The notes under the pieces are model-generated. The model saw nothing but the letters and a program-made list of their open reading frames with translations. It was not told the DNA's origin and searched no databases. Below, piece after piece: positions 1 through 9,230 of a DNA stretch of 14,212 bases. Position 1 is the stretch's first letter, and every line of letters begins with the position of its first letter. Source of the DNA: Cristatella mucedo (taxonomy: Eukaryota; Bryozoa; Phylactolaemata; Cristatellidae); NCBI GenBank assembly GCA_009760855.2, contig WPIO01000652.1:1-14212 (forward strand), read 5' to 3'. A program made the translations under genes and the position numbers.

Positions 1-15
1 ACCATGTTTAAAGCA

Positions 16-65
16 TTTCGCACGTAAATAACACGTTTCGCACGAGTTCGCACCAGATCGCGGAA
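16..65. repeat. Five 10-bp sub-units inside the monomer
   Basis: Shown for the first unit and present in nearly all. Positions 16-65 divide into decamers TTTCGCACGT, AAATAACACG, TTTCGCACGA, GTTCGCACCA and GATCGCGGAA. The motif TTCGCAC occurs at 17-23, 37-43 and 47-53, and the shorter TCGC recurs at 58-61, so TCGC sits at 18, 38, 48 and 58, in exact 10-bp register. The second decamer is diverged and keeps only the ACACG end. The simplest reading is that this part of the monomer grew from a short 10-bp tandem repeat. Alternatively the phased motif is kept because a protein reads one face of the helix. The unit at 6719 gained exactly one extra 10-bp step, so this register still slips. Confidence 0.75.
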
Positions 66-109
66 TGTGTAGAAACTTCAAATCTGCATGTCGGAGCGTG
101 CGCTGACTG

Positions 110-124
110 GCAGCAGAGTGCTGC
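110..124. repeat. Perfect 6-bp inverted repeat in each monomer
   Basis: GCAGCA (110-115) and TGCTGC (119-124) are exact reverse complements separated by GAG, giving a potential small hairpin or cruciform at the end of each unit. It recurs in nearly every copy. Exceptions include units with GTGCAGCACC (near 9350 and 10720), AGTTCTGC (near 9473 and 9725), AGTACTGC (near 13522), and a unit with an extra GCA (near 9593). A second, weaker inverted repeat, AGCG-TG-CGCT, lies at 95-104 with only a 2-base gap. Nothing in the sequence shows that either structure forms or functions; a 6-bp palindrome can arise by chance and then be copied by amplification. Confidence 0.6.
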
Positions 125-248
125 ACCATGTTTAAAGCATTTCGCACGTAAATAACACGTTTCGCACGAGTTCGCACCAGATCGCGGAATATGTAGAAAC
201 TTCAAATCTGCATGTCGGAGCGTGCGCTGACTGGCAGCAGAGTGCTGC

Positions 249-417
249 ACCATGTTTAAAGCATTTCGCACGTAAATAACACGTTTCGCACGAGTTCGCA
301 CCAGATCGCGGAATATGTAGAAACTTCAAATCTCACGAGTTCGCACCAGATCGCGGAATGTGTAGAAACTTCAAATCTGCATGTCGGAGCGTGCGCTGAC
401 TGGCAGCAGAGTGCTGC
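249..417. repeat. 169-bp unit with internal 45-bp tandem duplication
   Basis: This unit is 45 bp longer than normal. The segment from CACGAGTTCG to CAAATCT occurs twice in tandem, at 289-333 and 334-378. The first copy has A at the diagnostic site (GGAATATGTAG) and the second has G (GGAATGTGTAG). The two copies therefore come from different monomer types and are not a simple slippage duplicate. The unit looks like an unequal recombination junction between an A-type and a G-type monomer with out-of-register joining after AAATCT. Confidence 0.9.
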
Positions 418-841
418 ACCATGTTTAAAGCATTTCGCACGTAAATAACACGTTTCGCACGAGTTCGCACCAGATCGCGGAATGTGTAGAAACTTCAAAT
501 CTGCATGTCGGAGCGTGCGCTGACTGGCAGCAGAGTGCTGCACCATGTTTAAAGCATTTCGCACGTAAATAACACGTTTCGCACGAGTTCGCACCAGATC
601 GCGGAATATGTAGAAACTTCAAATCTGCATGTCGGAGCGTGCGCTGACTGGCAGCAGAGTGCTGCACCATGTTTAAAGCATTTCGCACGTAAATAACACG
701 TTTCGCACGAGTTCGCACCAGATCGCGGAATATGTAGAAACTTCAAATCTGCATGTCGGAGCGTGCGCTGACTGGCAGCAGAGTGCTGCACCATGTTTAA
801 AGCATTTCGCACGTAAATAACACGTTTCGCACGAGTTCGCA

Positions 842-866
842 CCAGATCGCGGAATATGTGTAGAAA
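842..866. repeat. TG-repeat expansion site (+2 bp)
   Basis: The sequence here reads GGAATATGTGTAGAAAC, two bases longer than the normal A-type GGAATATGTAGAAAC. Similar gains occur at 6161-6170 (GTGTGTAG on a G-type background, +2) and at 11965-11976 (TATGTGTGTAG, +4). The short AT/TG tract around unit positions 66-70 is thus a recurrent slippage site, and the common A/G polymorphism at position 67 falls inside it. Confidence 0.8.
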
Positions 867-1411
867 CTTCAAATCTGCATGTCGGAGCGTGCGCTGACTG
901 GCAGCAGAGTGCTGCACCATGTTTAAAGCATTTCGCACGTAAATAACACGTTTCGCACGAGTTCGCACCAGATCGCGGAATATGTAGAAACTTCAAATCT
1001 GCATGTCGGAGCGTGCGCTGACTGGCAGCAGAGTGCTGCACCATGTTTAAAGCATTTCGCACGTAAATAACACGTTTCGCACGAGTTCGCACCAGATCGC
1101 GGAATATGTAGAAACTTCAAATCTGCATGTCGGAGCGTGCGCTGACTGGCAGCAGAGTGCTGCACCATGTTTAAAGCATTTCGCACGTAAATAACACGTT
1201 TCGCACGAGTTCGCACCAGATCGCGGAATATGTAGAAACTTCAAATCTGCATGTCGGAGCGTGCGCTGACTGGCAGCAGAGTGCTGCACCATGTTTAAAG
1301 CATTTCGCACGTAAATAACACGTTTCGCACGAGTTCGCACCAGATCGCGGAATGTGTAGAAACTTCAAATCTGCATGTCGGAGCGTGCGCTGGCTGGCAG
1401 CAGAGTGCTGC

Positions 1412-1620
1412 ACCATGTTTAAAGCATTTCGCACGTAAATAACACGTTTCGCACGAGTTCGCACCAGATCGCGGAATATGTAGAAACTTCAAAAATCTGC
1501 TTTTTAAAGCATTTCGCACGTAAATAACACGTTTCGCACGAGTTCGCACCAGATCGCGGAATATGTAGAAACTTCAAATCTGCATGTCGGAGCGTGCGCT
1601 GACTGGCAGCAGAGTGCTGC
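1412..1620. repeat. Two units fused by a net 39-bp deletion
   Basis: The unit starting at 1412 runs normally to CTTCAAA, then reads AAATCTGCTTTTTAAAGC (from about 1492) and continues as the next unit. The 3' part of one monomer (from ATGTCGGAGC) and the first six bases of the next (ACCATG) are missing, and the joint carries extra A and T bases. Net loss is 39 bp. The right breakpoint lies directly before TTTAAAGC, as in the deletion near 10930. Confidence 0.85.
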
Positions 1621-2736
1621 ACCATGTTTAAAGCATTTCGCACGTAAATAACACGTTTCGCACGAGTTCGCACCAGATCGCGGAATATGTAGAAACTTCA
1701 AATCTGCATGTCGGAGCGTGCGCTGACTGGCAGCAGAGTGCTGCACCATGTTTAAAGCATTTCGCACGTAAATAACACGTTTCGCACGAGTTCGCACCAG
1801 ATCGCGGAATATGTAGAAACTTCAAATCTGCATGTCGGAGCGTGCGCTGACTGGCAGCAGAGTGCTGCACCATGTTTAAAGCATTTCGCACGTAAATAAC
1901 ACGTTTCGCACGAGTTCGCACCAGATCGCGGAATATGTAGAAACTTCAAATCTGCATGTCGGAGCGTGCGCTGACTGGCAGCAGAGTGCTGCACCATGTT
2001 TAAAGCATTTCGCACGTAAATAACACGTTTCGCACGAGTTCGCACCAGATCGCGGAATATGTAGAAACTTCAAATCTGCATGTCGGAGCGTGCGCTGACT
2101 GGCAGCAGAGTGCTGCACCATGTTTAAAGCATTTCGCACGTAAATAACACGTTTCGCACGAGTTCGCACCAGATCGCGGAATATGTAGAAACTTCAAATC
2201 TGCATGTCGGAGCGTGCGCTGACTGGCAGCAGAGTGCTGCACCATGTTTAAAGCATTTCGCACGTAAATAACACGTTTCGCACGAGTTCGCACCAGATCG
2301 CGGAATATGTAGAAACTTCAAATCTGCATGTCGGAGCGTGCGCTGACTGGCAGCAGAGTGCTGCACCATGTTTAAAGCATTTCGCACGTAAATAACACGT
2401 TTCGCACGAGTTCGCACCAGATCGCGGAATATGTAGAAACTTCAAATCTGCATGTCGGAGCGTGCGCTGACTGGCAGCAGAGTGCTGCACCATGTTTAAA
2501 GCATTTCGCACGTAAATAACACGTTTCGCACGAGTTCGCACCAGATCGCGGAATATGTAGAAACTTCAAATCTGCATGTCGGAGCGTGCGCTGACTGGCA
2601 GCAGAGTGCTGCACCATGTTTAAAGCATTTCGCACGTAAATAACACGTTTCGCACGAGTTCGCACCAGATCGCGGAATATGTAGAAACTTCAAATCTGCA
2701 TGTCGGAGCGTGCGCTGACTGGCAGCAGAGTGCTGC
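1621..2736. repeat. Homogenised block of nine identical A-type units
   Basis: Nine consecutive 124-bp units, starting at 1621, 1745, 1869, 1993, 2117, 2241, 2365, 2489 and 2613, all carry GGAATATGTAG and show no substitution or indel that I can find. The unit just to the left (about 1497-1620) is also A-type and otherwise normal apart from its fused start. Elsewhere in the window most stretches of nine units contain several private variants. This is therefore the most recently amplified or converted part of the window. It is also the part where an assembler would most easily miscount copies. Confidence 0.9.
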
Positions 2737-3855
2737 ACCATGTTTAAAGCATTTCGCACGTAAATAACACGTTTCGCACGAGTTCGCACCAGATCGCGGA
2801 ATGTGTAGAAACTTCAAATCTGCATGTCGGAGCGTGCGCTGACTGGCAGCAGAGTGCTGCACCATGTTTAAAGCATTTCGCACGTAAATAACACGTTTCG
2901 CACGAGTTCGCACCAGATCGCGGAATGTGTAGAAACTTCAAATCTGCATGTCGGAGCGTGCGCTGACTGGCAGCAGAGTGCTGCACCATGTTTAAAGCAT
3001 TTCGCACGTAAATAACACGTTTTCGCACGAGTTCGCACCAGATCGCGGAATATGTAGAAACTTCAAATCTGCATGTCGGAGCGTGCGCTGACTGGCAGCA
3101 GAGTGCTGCACCATGTTTAAAGCATTTCGCACGTAAATAACACGTTTCGCACGAGTTCGCACCAGATCGCGGAATATGTAGAAACTTCAAATCTGCATGT
3201 CGGAGCGTGCGCTGACTGGCAGCAGAGTGCTGCACCATGTTTAAAGCATTTCGCACGTAAATAACACGTTTCGCACGAGTTCGCACCAGATCGCGGAATA
3301 TGTAGAAACTTCAAATCTGCATGTCGGAGCGTGCGCTGACTGGCAGCAGAGTGCTGCACCATGTTTAAAGCATTTCGCACGTAAATAACACGTTTCGCAC
3401 GAGTTCGCACCAGATCGCGGAATATGTAGAAACTTCAAATCTGCATGTCGGAGCGTGCGCTGACTGGCAGCAGAGTGCTGCACCATGTTTAAAGCATTTC
3501 GCACGTAAATAACACGTTTCGCACGAGTTCGCACCAGATCGCGGAATGTGTAGAAACTTCAAATCTGCATGTCGGAGCGTGCGCTGACTGGCAGCAGAGT
3601 GCTGCACCATGTTTAAAGCATTTCGCACGTAAATAACACGTTTCGCACGAGTTCGCACCAGATCGCGGAATATGTAGAGAAACTTCAAATCTGCATGTCG
3701 GAGCGTGCGCTGACTGGCAGCAGAGTGCTGCACCATGTTTAAAGCATTTCGCACGTAAATAACACGTTTCGCACGAGTTCGCACCAGATCGCGGAATATG
3801 TAGAAACTTCAAATCTGCATGTCGGAGCGTGCGCTGACTGGCAGCAGAGTGCTGC

Positions 3856-3979
3856 ACCATGTTTAAAGCATTTCGCACGTAAATAACACGTTTCGCACGA
3901 GTTCGCACCAGATCGCGGTAAATGTAGACACTTCAAATCTTCATGTCGGAGCGTGCGCTGACTGGCAGCAGAGTGCTGC
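3856..3979. repeat. Variant monomer with four linked substitutions (copy 1)
   Basis: This 124-bp unit differs from the A-type consensus at four positions: A64 to T, T66 to A, A75 to C and G86 to T, giving GCGGTAAATGTAGACACTTC followed by AAATCTTCATG. The same four-change haplotype, with no other difference, occurs in the unit at 8983-9106. The flanking units are ordinary and differ between the two sites, so only this one unit, or a tract within it, is shared. Confidence 0.9.
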
Positions 3980-4725
3980 ACCATGTTTAAAGCATTTCGC
4001 ACGTAAATAACACGTTTCGCACGAGTTCGCACCAGATCGCGGAATATGTAGAAACTTCAAATCTGCATGTCGGAGCGTGCGCTGACTGGCAGCAGAGTGC
4101 TGCACCATGTTTAAAGCATTTCGCACGTAAATAACACGTTTTTCGCACGAGTTCGCACCAGATCGCGGAATATGTAGAAACTTCAAATCTGCATGTCGGA
4201 GCGTGCGCTGACTGGCAGCAGAGTGCTGCACCATGTTTAAAGCATTTCGCACGTAAATAACACGTTTCGCACGAGTTCGCACCAGATCGCGGAATATGTA
4301 GAAACTTCAAATCTGCATGTCGGAGCGTGCGCTGACTGGCAGCAGAGTGCTGCACCATGTTTAAAGCATTTCGCACGTAAATAACACGTTTCGCACGAGT
4401 TCGCACCAGATCGCGGAATATGAAGAAACTTCAAATCTGCATGTCGGAGCGTGCGCTGACTGGCAGCAGAGTGCTGCACCATGTTTAAAGCATTTCGCAC
4501 GTAAATAACACCTTTCGCACGAGTTCGCACCAGATCGCGGAATATGTAGAAACTTCAAATCTGCATGTCGGAGCGTGCGCTGACTGGCAGCAGAGTGCTG
4601 CACCATGTTTAAAGCATTTCGCACGTAAATAACACGTTTCGCACGAGTTCGCACCAGATCGCGGAATATGTAGAAACTTCAAATCTGCATGTCGGAGCGT
4701 GCGCTGACTGGCAGCAGAGTGCTGC

Positions 4726-5970
4726 ACCATGTTTAAAGCATTTCGCACGTAAATAACACGTTTTTCGCACGAGTTCGCACCAGATCGCGGAATGTGTAAA
4801 AACTTCAAATCTGCATGTCGGAGCGTGCGCTGACTGGCAGCAGAGTGCTGCACCATGTTTAAAGCATTTCGCACGTAAATAACACGTTTCGCACGAGTTC
4901 GCACCAGATCGCGGAATATGTAGAAACTTCAAATCTGCATGTCGGAGCGTGTGCTGACTGGCAGCAGAGTGCTGCACCATGTTTTAAAGCATTTCGCACG
5001 TAAATAACACGTTTCGCACGAGTTCGCACCAGATCGCGGAATATGTATAAACTTCAAATCTGCATGTCGGAGCGTGCGCTGACTGGCAGCAGAGTGCTGC
5101 ACCATGTTTAAAGCATTTCGCACGTAAATAACACGTTTCGCACGAGTTCGCACCAGATCGCGGAATGTGTAGAAAAACCAAAATCTTCATGTCGGAGCGT
5201 GCGCTGACTGGCAGCAGAGTGCTGCACCATGTTTAAAGCATTTCGCACGTAAATAACACGTTTCGCACGAGTTCGCACCAGATCGCGGAATATGTAGAAA
5301 CTTCAAATCTGCATGTCGGAGCGTGCGCTGACTGGCAGCAGAGTGCTGCACCATGTTTAAAGCATTTCGCACGTAAATAACACGTTTCGCACGAGTTCGC
5401 ACCAGATCGCGGAATATGTAGAAACTTCAAATCTGCATGTCGGAGCGTGCGCTGACTGGCAGCAGAGTGCTGCACCATGTTTAAAGCATTTCGCACGTAA
5501 ATAACACGTTTCGCACGAGTTCGCACCAGATCGCGGAATGTGTAGAAACTTCAAATCTGCATGTCGGAGCGTGCGCTGACTGGCAGCAGAGTGCTGCACC
5601 ATGTTTAAAGCATTTCGCACGTAAATAACACGTTTCGCACGAGTTCGCACCAGATCGCGGAATATGTAGAAACTTCAAATCTGCATGTCGGAGCGTGCGC
5701 TGACTGGCAGCAGAGTGCTGCACCCATGTTTAAAGCATTTCGCACGTAAATAACACGTTTCGCACGAGTTCGCACCAGATCGCGGAATATGTAGAAACTT
5801 CAAATCTGCATGTCGGAGCGTGCGCTGACTGGCAGCAGAGTGCTGCACCATGTTTAAAGCATTTCGCACGTAAATAACACGTTTCGCACGAGTTCGCACC
5901 AGATCGCGGAATGTGTAGAAACTTCAAATCTGCATGTCGGAGCGTGCGCTGACTGGCAGCAGAGTGCTGC
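4726..5970. repeat. Ten units with three-unit A/G periodicity
   Basis: Reading the diagnostic base at unit position 67, the units at 4726, 4852, 4976, 5101, 5226, 5350, 5474, 5598, 5722 and 5847 score G,A,A,G,A,A,G,A,A,G. That is a perfect three-unit pattern of about 372 bp. The units at the G positions do not share further private variants: 4726 has extra T bases and TGTAAAAAC, 5101 has AGAAAAACCAAAATC, and 5474 is consensus. The case for a true higher-order repeat is therefore weak. The stretch also holds single-base gains at 4981 (T), about 5173 (A) and 5723 (C). Confidence 0.45.
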
Positions 5971-6346
5971 ACCATGTTTTAAAGCATTTCGCACGTAAAT
6001 AACACGTTTTCGCACGAGTTCGCACCAGATCGCGGAATATGTAGAAACTTCAAATCTGCATTTCGGAGCGTGCGCTGACTGGCAGCAGAGTGCTGCACCA
6101 TGTTTAAAGCATTTCGCACGTAAATAACACGTTTCGCACGAGTTCGCACCAGATCGCGGAATGTGTGTAGAAACTTCAAATCTGCATGTCGGAGCGTGCG
6201 CTGACTGGCAGCAGAGTGCTGCACCATGTTTAAAGCATTTCGCACGTAAATAACACGTTTCGCACGAGTTCGCACCAGATCGCGGAATATGTAGAAACTT
6301 CAAATCTGCATTTCGGAGCGTGCGCTGACTGACAGCAGAGTGCTGC

Positions 6347-6594
6347 ACCATGTTTAAAGCATTTAGCACGCAAATAACACGTTTCGCACGAGCTCGGAGG
6401 AGATCGCGGAATATGTAGAAACTTTAAATCTGCATCTCGGAGCGTGTGCTGACTGGCAGCAGAGTGCTGCACCATGTTTAAAGCATTTCGCACGTAAATA
6501 ACACGTTTCGCACGAGTTCGCACCAGATCGCGGAATGTAGATCAACTTCAAATCTGCATGTCGGAGCGTGCGCTGACTGGCAGCAGAGTGCTGC
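6347..6594. repeat. Degenerate island: two strongly diverged units
   Basis: The unit at 6347 carries many substitutions (TTTAGCACGCAAATAAC, GAGCTCGGAGGAGATC, AACTTTAAATC, GCATCTCGG, GTGTGCTG). The next, at 6471, has GGAATGTAGATCAACTTC, a compensated 2-bp loss and 2-bp gain. Both remain 124 bp long. They are among the most diverged copies in the window and have lost several TTCGCAC decamer matches, so they probably escaped recent homogenisation. Confidence 0.85.
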
Positions 6595-6718
6595 ACCATG
6601 TTTAAAGCATTTCGCACGTAAATAACACGTTTCGCACGAGTTCGCACCAGATCGCGGAATATGTAGAAACTTCAAATCTGCATTTCGGAGCGTGCGCTGA
6701 CTGGCAGCAGAGTGCTGC

Positions 6719-6852
6719 ACCATGTTTAAAGCATTTCGCACGTAAATAACACGTTTCGCACGAGTTCGCACGAGTTCGCACCAGATCGCGGAATATGTAG
6801 AAACTTCAAATCTGCATTTCGGAGCGTGCGCTGACTGGCAGCAGAGTGCTGC
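6719..6852. repeat. 134-bp unit with one extra 10-bp step
   Basis: The stretch at 6761-6782 reads CGAGTTCGCA twice before CCAG, so exactly one 10-bp sub-unit has been duplicated. This matches the 10-bp periodicity of the surrounding sequence and shows that the decamer register is still a substrate for slippage. The rest of the unit is A-type with G90T. Confidence 0.9.
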
Positions 6853-6984
6853 ACCATGTTTAAAGCATTTCGCACGTAAATAACACGTTTCGCACGAGTT
6901 CGCACCAGATCGCGGAATGTGTAGAAACTTCAAATCTTCAAATCTGCATGTCGGAGCGTGCGCTGACTGGCAGCAGAGTGCTGC
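6853..6984. repeat. 132-bp unit with 8-bp tandem duplication
   Basis: ACTTCAAATC is followed by a second TTCAAATC before TGCATG (about 6925-6948), a perfect 8-bp tandem duplication. The unit is G-type and otherwise normal. It follows immediately on the unit with the 10-bp duplication. Confidence 0.9.
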
Positions 6985-7232
6985 ACCATGTTTAAAGCAT
7001 TTCGCACGTAAATAACACGTTTCGCACGAGTTCGCACCAGATCGCGGAATGTGTAGAAACTTCAAATCTGCATGTCGGAGCGTGCGCTGACTGGCAGCAG
7101 AGTGCTGCACCATGTTTAAAGCATTTCGCAAGCTAATAACACGTTTCGCACGAGTTCGCACCAGATCGCGGAATATGTAGAAACTTCAAATCTGCATGTC
7201 GGAGCGTGTGCTGACTGGCAGCAGAGTGCTGC

Positions 7233-7611
7233 ACCATGTTTTAGAGCATTTCGCACGTAAATAACACGTTTCGCACGAGTTCGCACCAGATCGCGGAATG
7301 TGTAGAAACTTCAAATCTGCATGTCGGAGCGTGCGCTGACTGGCAGCAGAGTGCTGCACCATGTTTAAAGCATTTCGCACGTAAATAACACACGTTTCGC
7401 ACGAGTTCGCACCAGATCGCGGAATGTGTAGAAACTTCAAATCTGCATGTCGGAGCGTGCGCTGACTGGCAGCAGAGTGCTGCACCATGTTTAAAGCATT
7501 TCGCACGCACGTAAATAACACGTTTCGCACGAGTTCGCACCAGATCGCGGAATGTGTAGAAACTTCAAATCTGCATGTCGGAGCGTGCGCTGACTGGCAG
7601 CAGAGTGCTGC
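7233..7611. repeat. Three consecutive G-type units, each with an insertion
   Basis: The unit at 7233 reads ATGTTTTAGAGC (one extra T plus A to G). The unit at 7358 reads AATAACACACG (extra AC). The unit at 7484 reads TTCGCACGCACG (extra 4 bp, a duplicated CGCA). Their lengths are 125, 126 and 128 bp. Each added segment copies its neighbour. Because of these phase shifts, the minus strand stays open across this area for unusually long distances. Confidence 0.85.
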
Positions 7612-8356
7612 ACCATGTTTAAAGCATTTCGCACGTAAATAACACGTTTCGCACGAGTTCGCACCATATCGCGGAATATGTAGAGACTTCAAATCTTCAT
7701 GTCGGAGCGTGCGCTGACTGGCAGCAGAGTGCTGCACCATGTTTAAAGCATTTCGCACGTAAATAACACGTTTTTGCACGAGTTCGCACCAGATCGCGGA
7801 ATGTGTAGAAACTTCAAATCTGCATGTCGGAGCGTGCGCTGACTGGCAGCAGAGTGCTGCACCATGTTTAAAGCATTTCGCACGTAAATAACACGTTTTG
7901 CACGAGTTCGCACCAGATCGCGGAATATGTAGAAACTTCAAATCTGCATGTCGGAGCGTGCGCTGACTGGCAGCAGAGTGCTGCACCATGTTTAAAGCAT
8001 TTCGCACGTAAATAACACGTTTCGCACGAGTTCGCACCAGATCGCGGAATATGTAGAAACTTCAAATCTGCATGTCGGAGCGTGCGCTGACTGGCAGCAG
8101 AGTGCTGCACCATGTTTAAAGCATTTCGCACGTAAATAACACGTTTCGCACGAGTTCGCACCAGATCGCGGAATATGTAGAAACTTCAAATCTTCATGTC
8201 GGAGCGTGCGCTGACTAGCAGCAGAGTGCTGCACCATGTTTAAAGCATTTCGCACGTAAATAACACGTTTCGCACGAGTTCGCACCAGATCGCGGAATAT
8301 GTAGAAACTTCAAATCTGCATGTCGGAGCGTGCGCTGACTGGCAGCAGAGTGCTGC

Positions 8357-8483
8357 ACCATGTTTAAAGCATTTCGCACGTAAATAACACGTTTCGCACA
8401 AGTTTCGCGCCCCAGATCGCGGAATATGTAGAAACTTCAAATCTGCATGTCGGAGCGTGCGCTGACTGGCAGCAGAGTGCTGC
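8357..8483. repeat. 127-bp unit altered in the decamer region
   Basis: The decamer part reads GCACAAGTTTCGCGCCCCAG (about 8396-8415) instead of GCACGAGTTCGCACCAG. There are 3 bp of net gain, with one CpG lost (CACG to CACA) and a new GCGCCCC stretch. The rest of the unit is A-type consensus. No other unit has this rearrangement. Confidence 0.85.
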
Positions 8484-8607
8484 ACCATGTTTAAAGCATT
8501 TCGCACGTAAATAACACGTTTCGCACGAGTTCGCACCAGATCGCGGAATATGTAGAAACTTCAAATCTGCATGTCGGAGCGTGCGCTGACTGGCAGCAGA
8601 GTGCTGC

Positions 8608-8734
8608 ACCATGTTTTAAAGCATTTCGCACGTAAATAACACGTTTTTCGCACGAGTTCGCACCAGATCGCGGAATATGTAGAAACTTCAAATCTGCATG
8701 TCGGAGCGTGCGCTGACTGGCAGCAGAGTGCTGC
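8608..8734. repeat. 127-bp unit with gains in both T-runs
   Basis: This unit has TTTT in place of TTT at unit positions 7-9 and TTTTT in place of TTT at 36-38, a total gain of 3 bp. These two T-runs are the commonest indel sites in the window. The first is longer in the units at 4976, 5971, 7233, 10724 and 13275, and the second in those at 2985, 4104, 4726, 5971, 7736, 10474 and 12902. I saw no unit in which either run is shortened. Confidence 0.85.
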
Positions 8735-8982
8735 ACCATGTTTAAAGCATTTCGCACGTAAATAACACGTTTCGCACGAGTTCGCACCAGATCGCGGAAT
8801 GTGTAGAAACTTCAAATCTGCATGTCGGAGCGTGCGCTAGCTGGCAGCAGAGTGCTGCACCATGTTTAAAGCATTTCGCACGTAAATAACACGTTTCGCA
8901 CGAGTTCGCACCAGATCGCGGAATATGTAGAAACTTCAAATCTGCATGTCGGAGCGTGCGCTGACTGGCAGCAGAGTGCTGC

Positions 8983-9106
8983 ACCATGTTTAAAGCATTT
9001 CGCACGTAAATAACACGTTTCGCACGAGTTCGCACCAGATCGCGGTAAATGTAGACACTTCAAATCTTCATGTCGGAGCGTGCGCTGACTGGCAGCAGAG
9101 TGCTGC
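8983..9106. repeat. Variant monomer with four linked substitutions (copy 2)
   Basis: This unit carries the same four changes as the unit at 3856 (A64T, T66A, A75C, G86T) and no others. The two lie 5127 bp, or 41 units, apart. G86T alone also appears in the units at 5101, 7612 and 8109, so that base may have a wider history. Confidence 0.9.
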
Positions 9107-9230
9107 ACCATGTTTAAAGCATTTCGCACGTAAATAACACGTTTCGCACGAGTTCGCACCAGATCGCGGAATGTGTAGAAACTTCAAATCTGCATGTCGG
9201 AGCGTGCGCTGACTGGCAGCAGAGTGCTGC

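Larger units (their letters stand above)
1..124. repeat. Representative monomer (G-type, 124 bp)
   Basis: The first unit matches the array consensus and serves as the coordinate reference. It has 62 G+C of 124 bases (30 C, 32 G) and 11 CpG sites at unit positions 19, 23, 34, 39, 43, 49, 59, 61, 92, 97 and 101. It contains TTTAAA once (7-12), GATC once (57-60) and ACGT twice (22-25, 33-36). The main polymorphism is at position 67, where units read GGAATGTGTAG (G-type, as here) or GGAATATGTAG (A-type). The plus strand carries stop codons in several phases. The choice of unit start is arbitrary; the window simply begins at this phase. Confidence 0.95.
5971..6852. repeat. Cluster of units sharing the G90T variant
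   Basis: The units starting at 5971, 6223, 6595 and 6719 read GCATTTCGG instead of GCATGTCGG, and the unit at 6347 reads GCATCTCGG at the next base. All four G90T units are A-type at position 67. The variant was not seen elsewhere in the window. A variant confined to one neighbourhood, with intervening units lacking it, indicates local spread by short-range unequal exchange or conversion. Confidence 0.75.

Noticed and set aside
36-65. CENP-B box-like sequence in TTCG-containing decamers
   Set aside because: The known core needs TTCG, four bases, A, two bases, then CGGG. TTCGCACGAGTTCGC and TTCGCACCAGATCGCGG have TTCG and A at the right spacing but not CGGG; the second fits only partly, and only with a one-base shift. 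This is too weak to call.
110-124. Rho-independent terminator or transposon end from the GCAGCA/TGCTGC inverted repeat
   Set aside because: The stem is only 6 bp, no T-run follows (the next bases are ACCATG), and it recurs in every unit with no transposase or target-site duplication.
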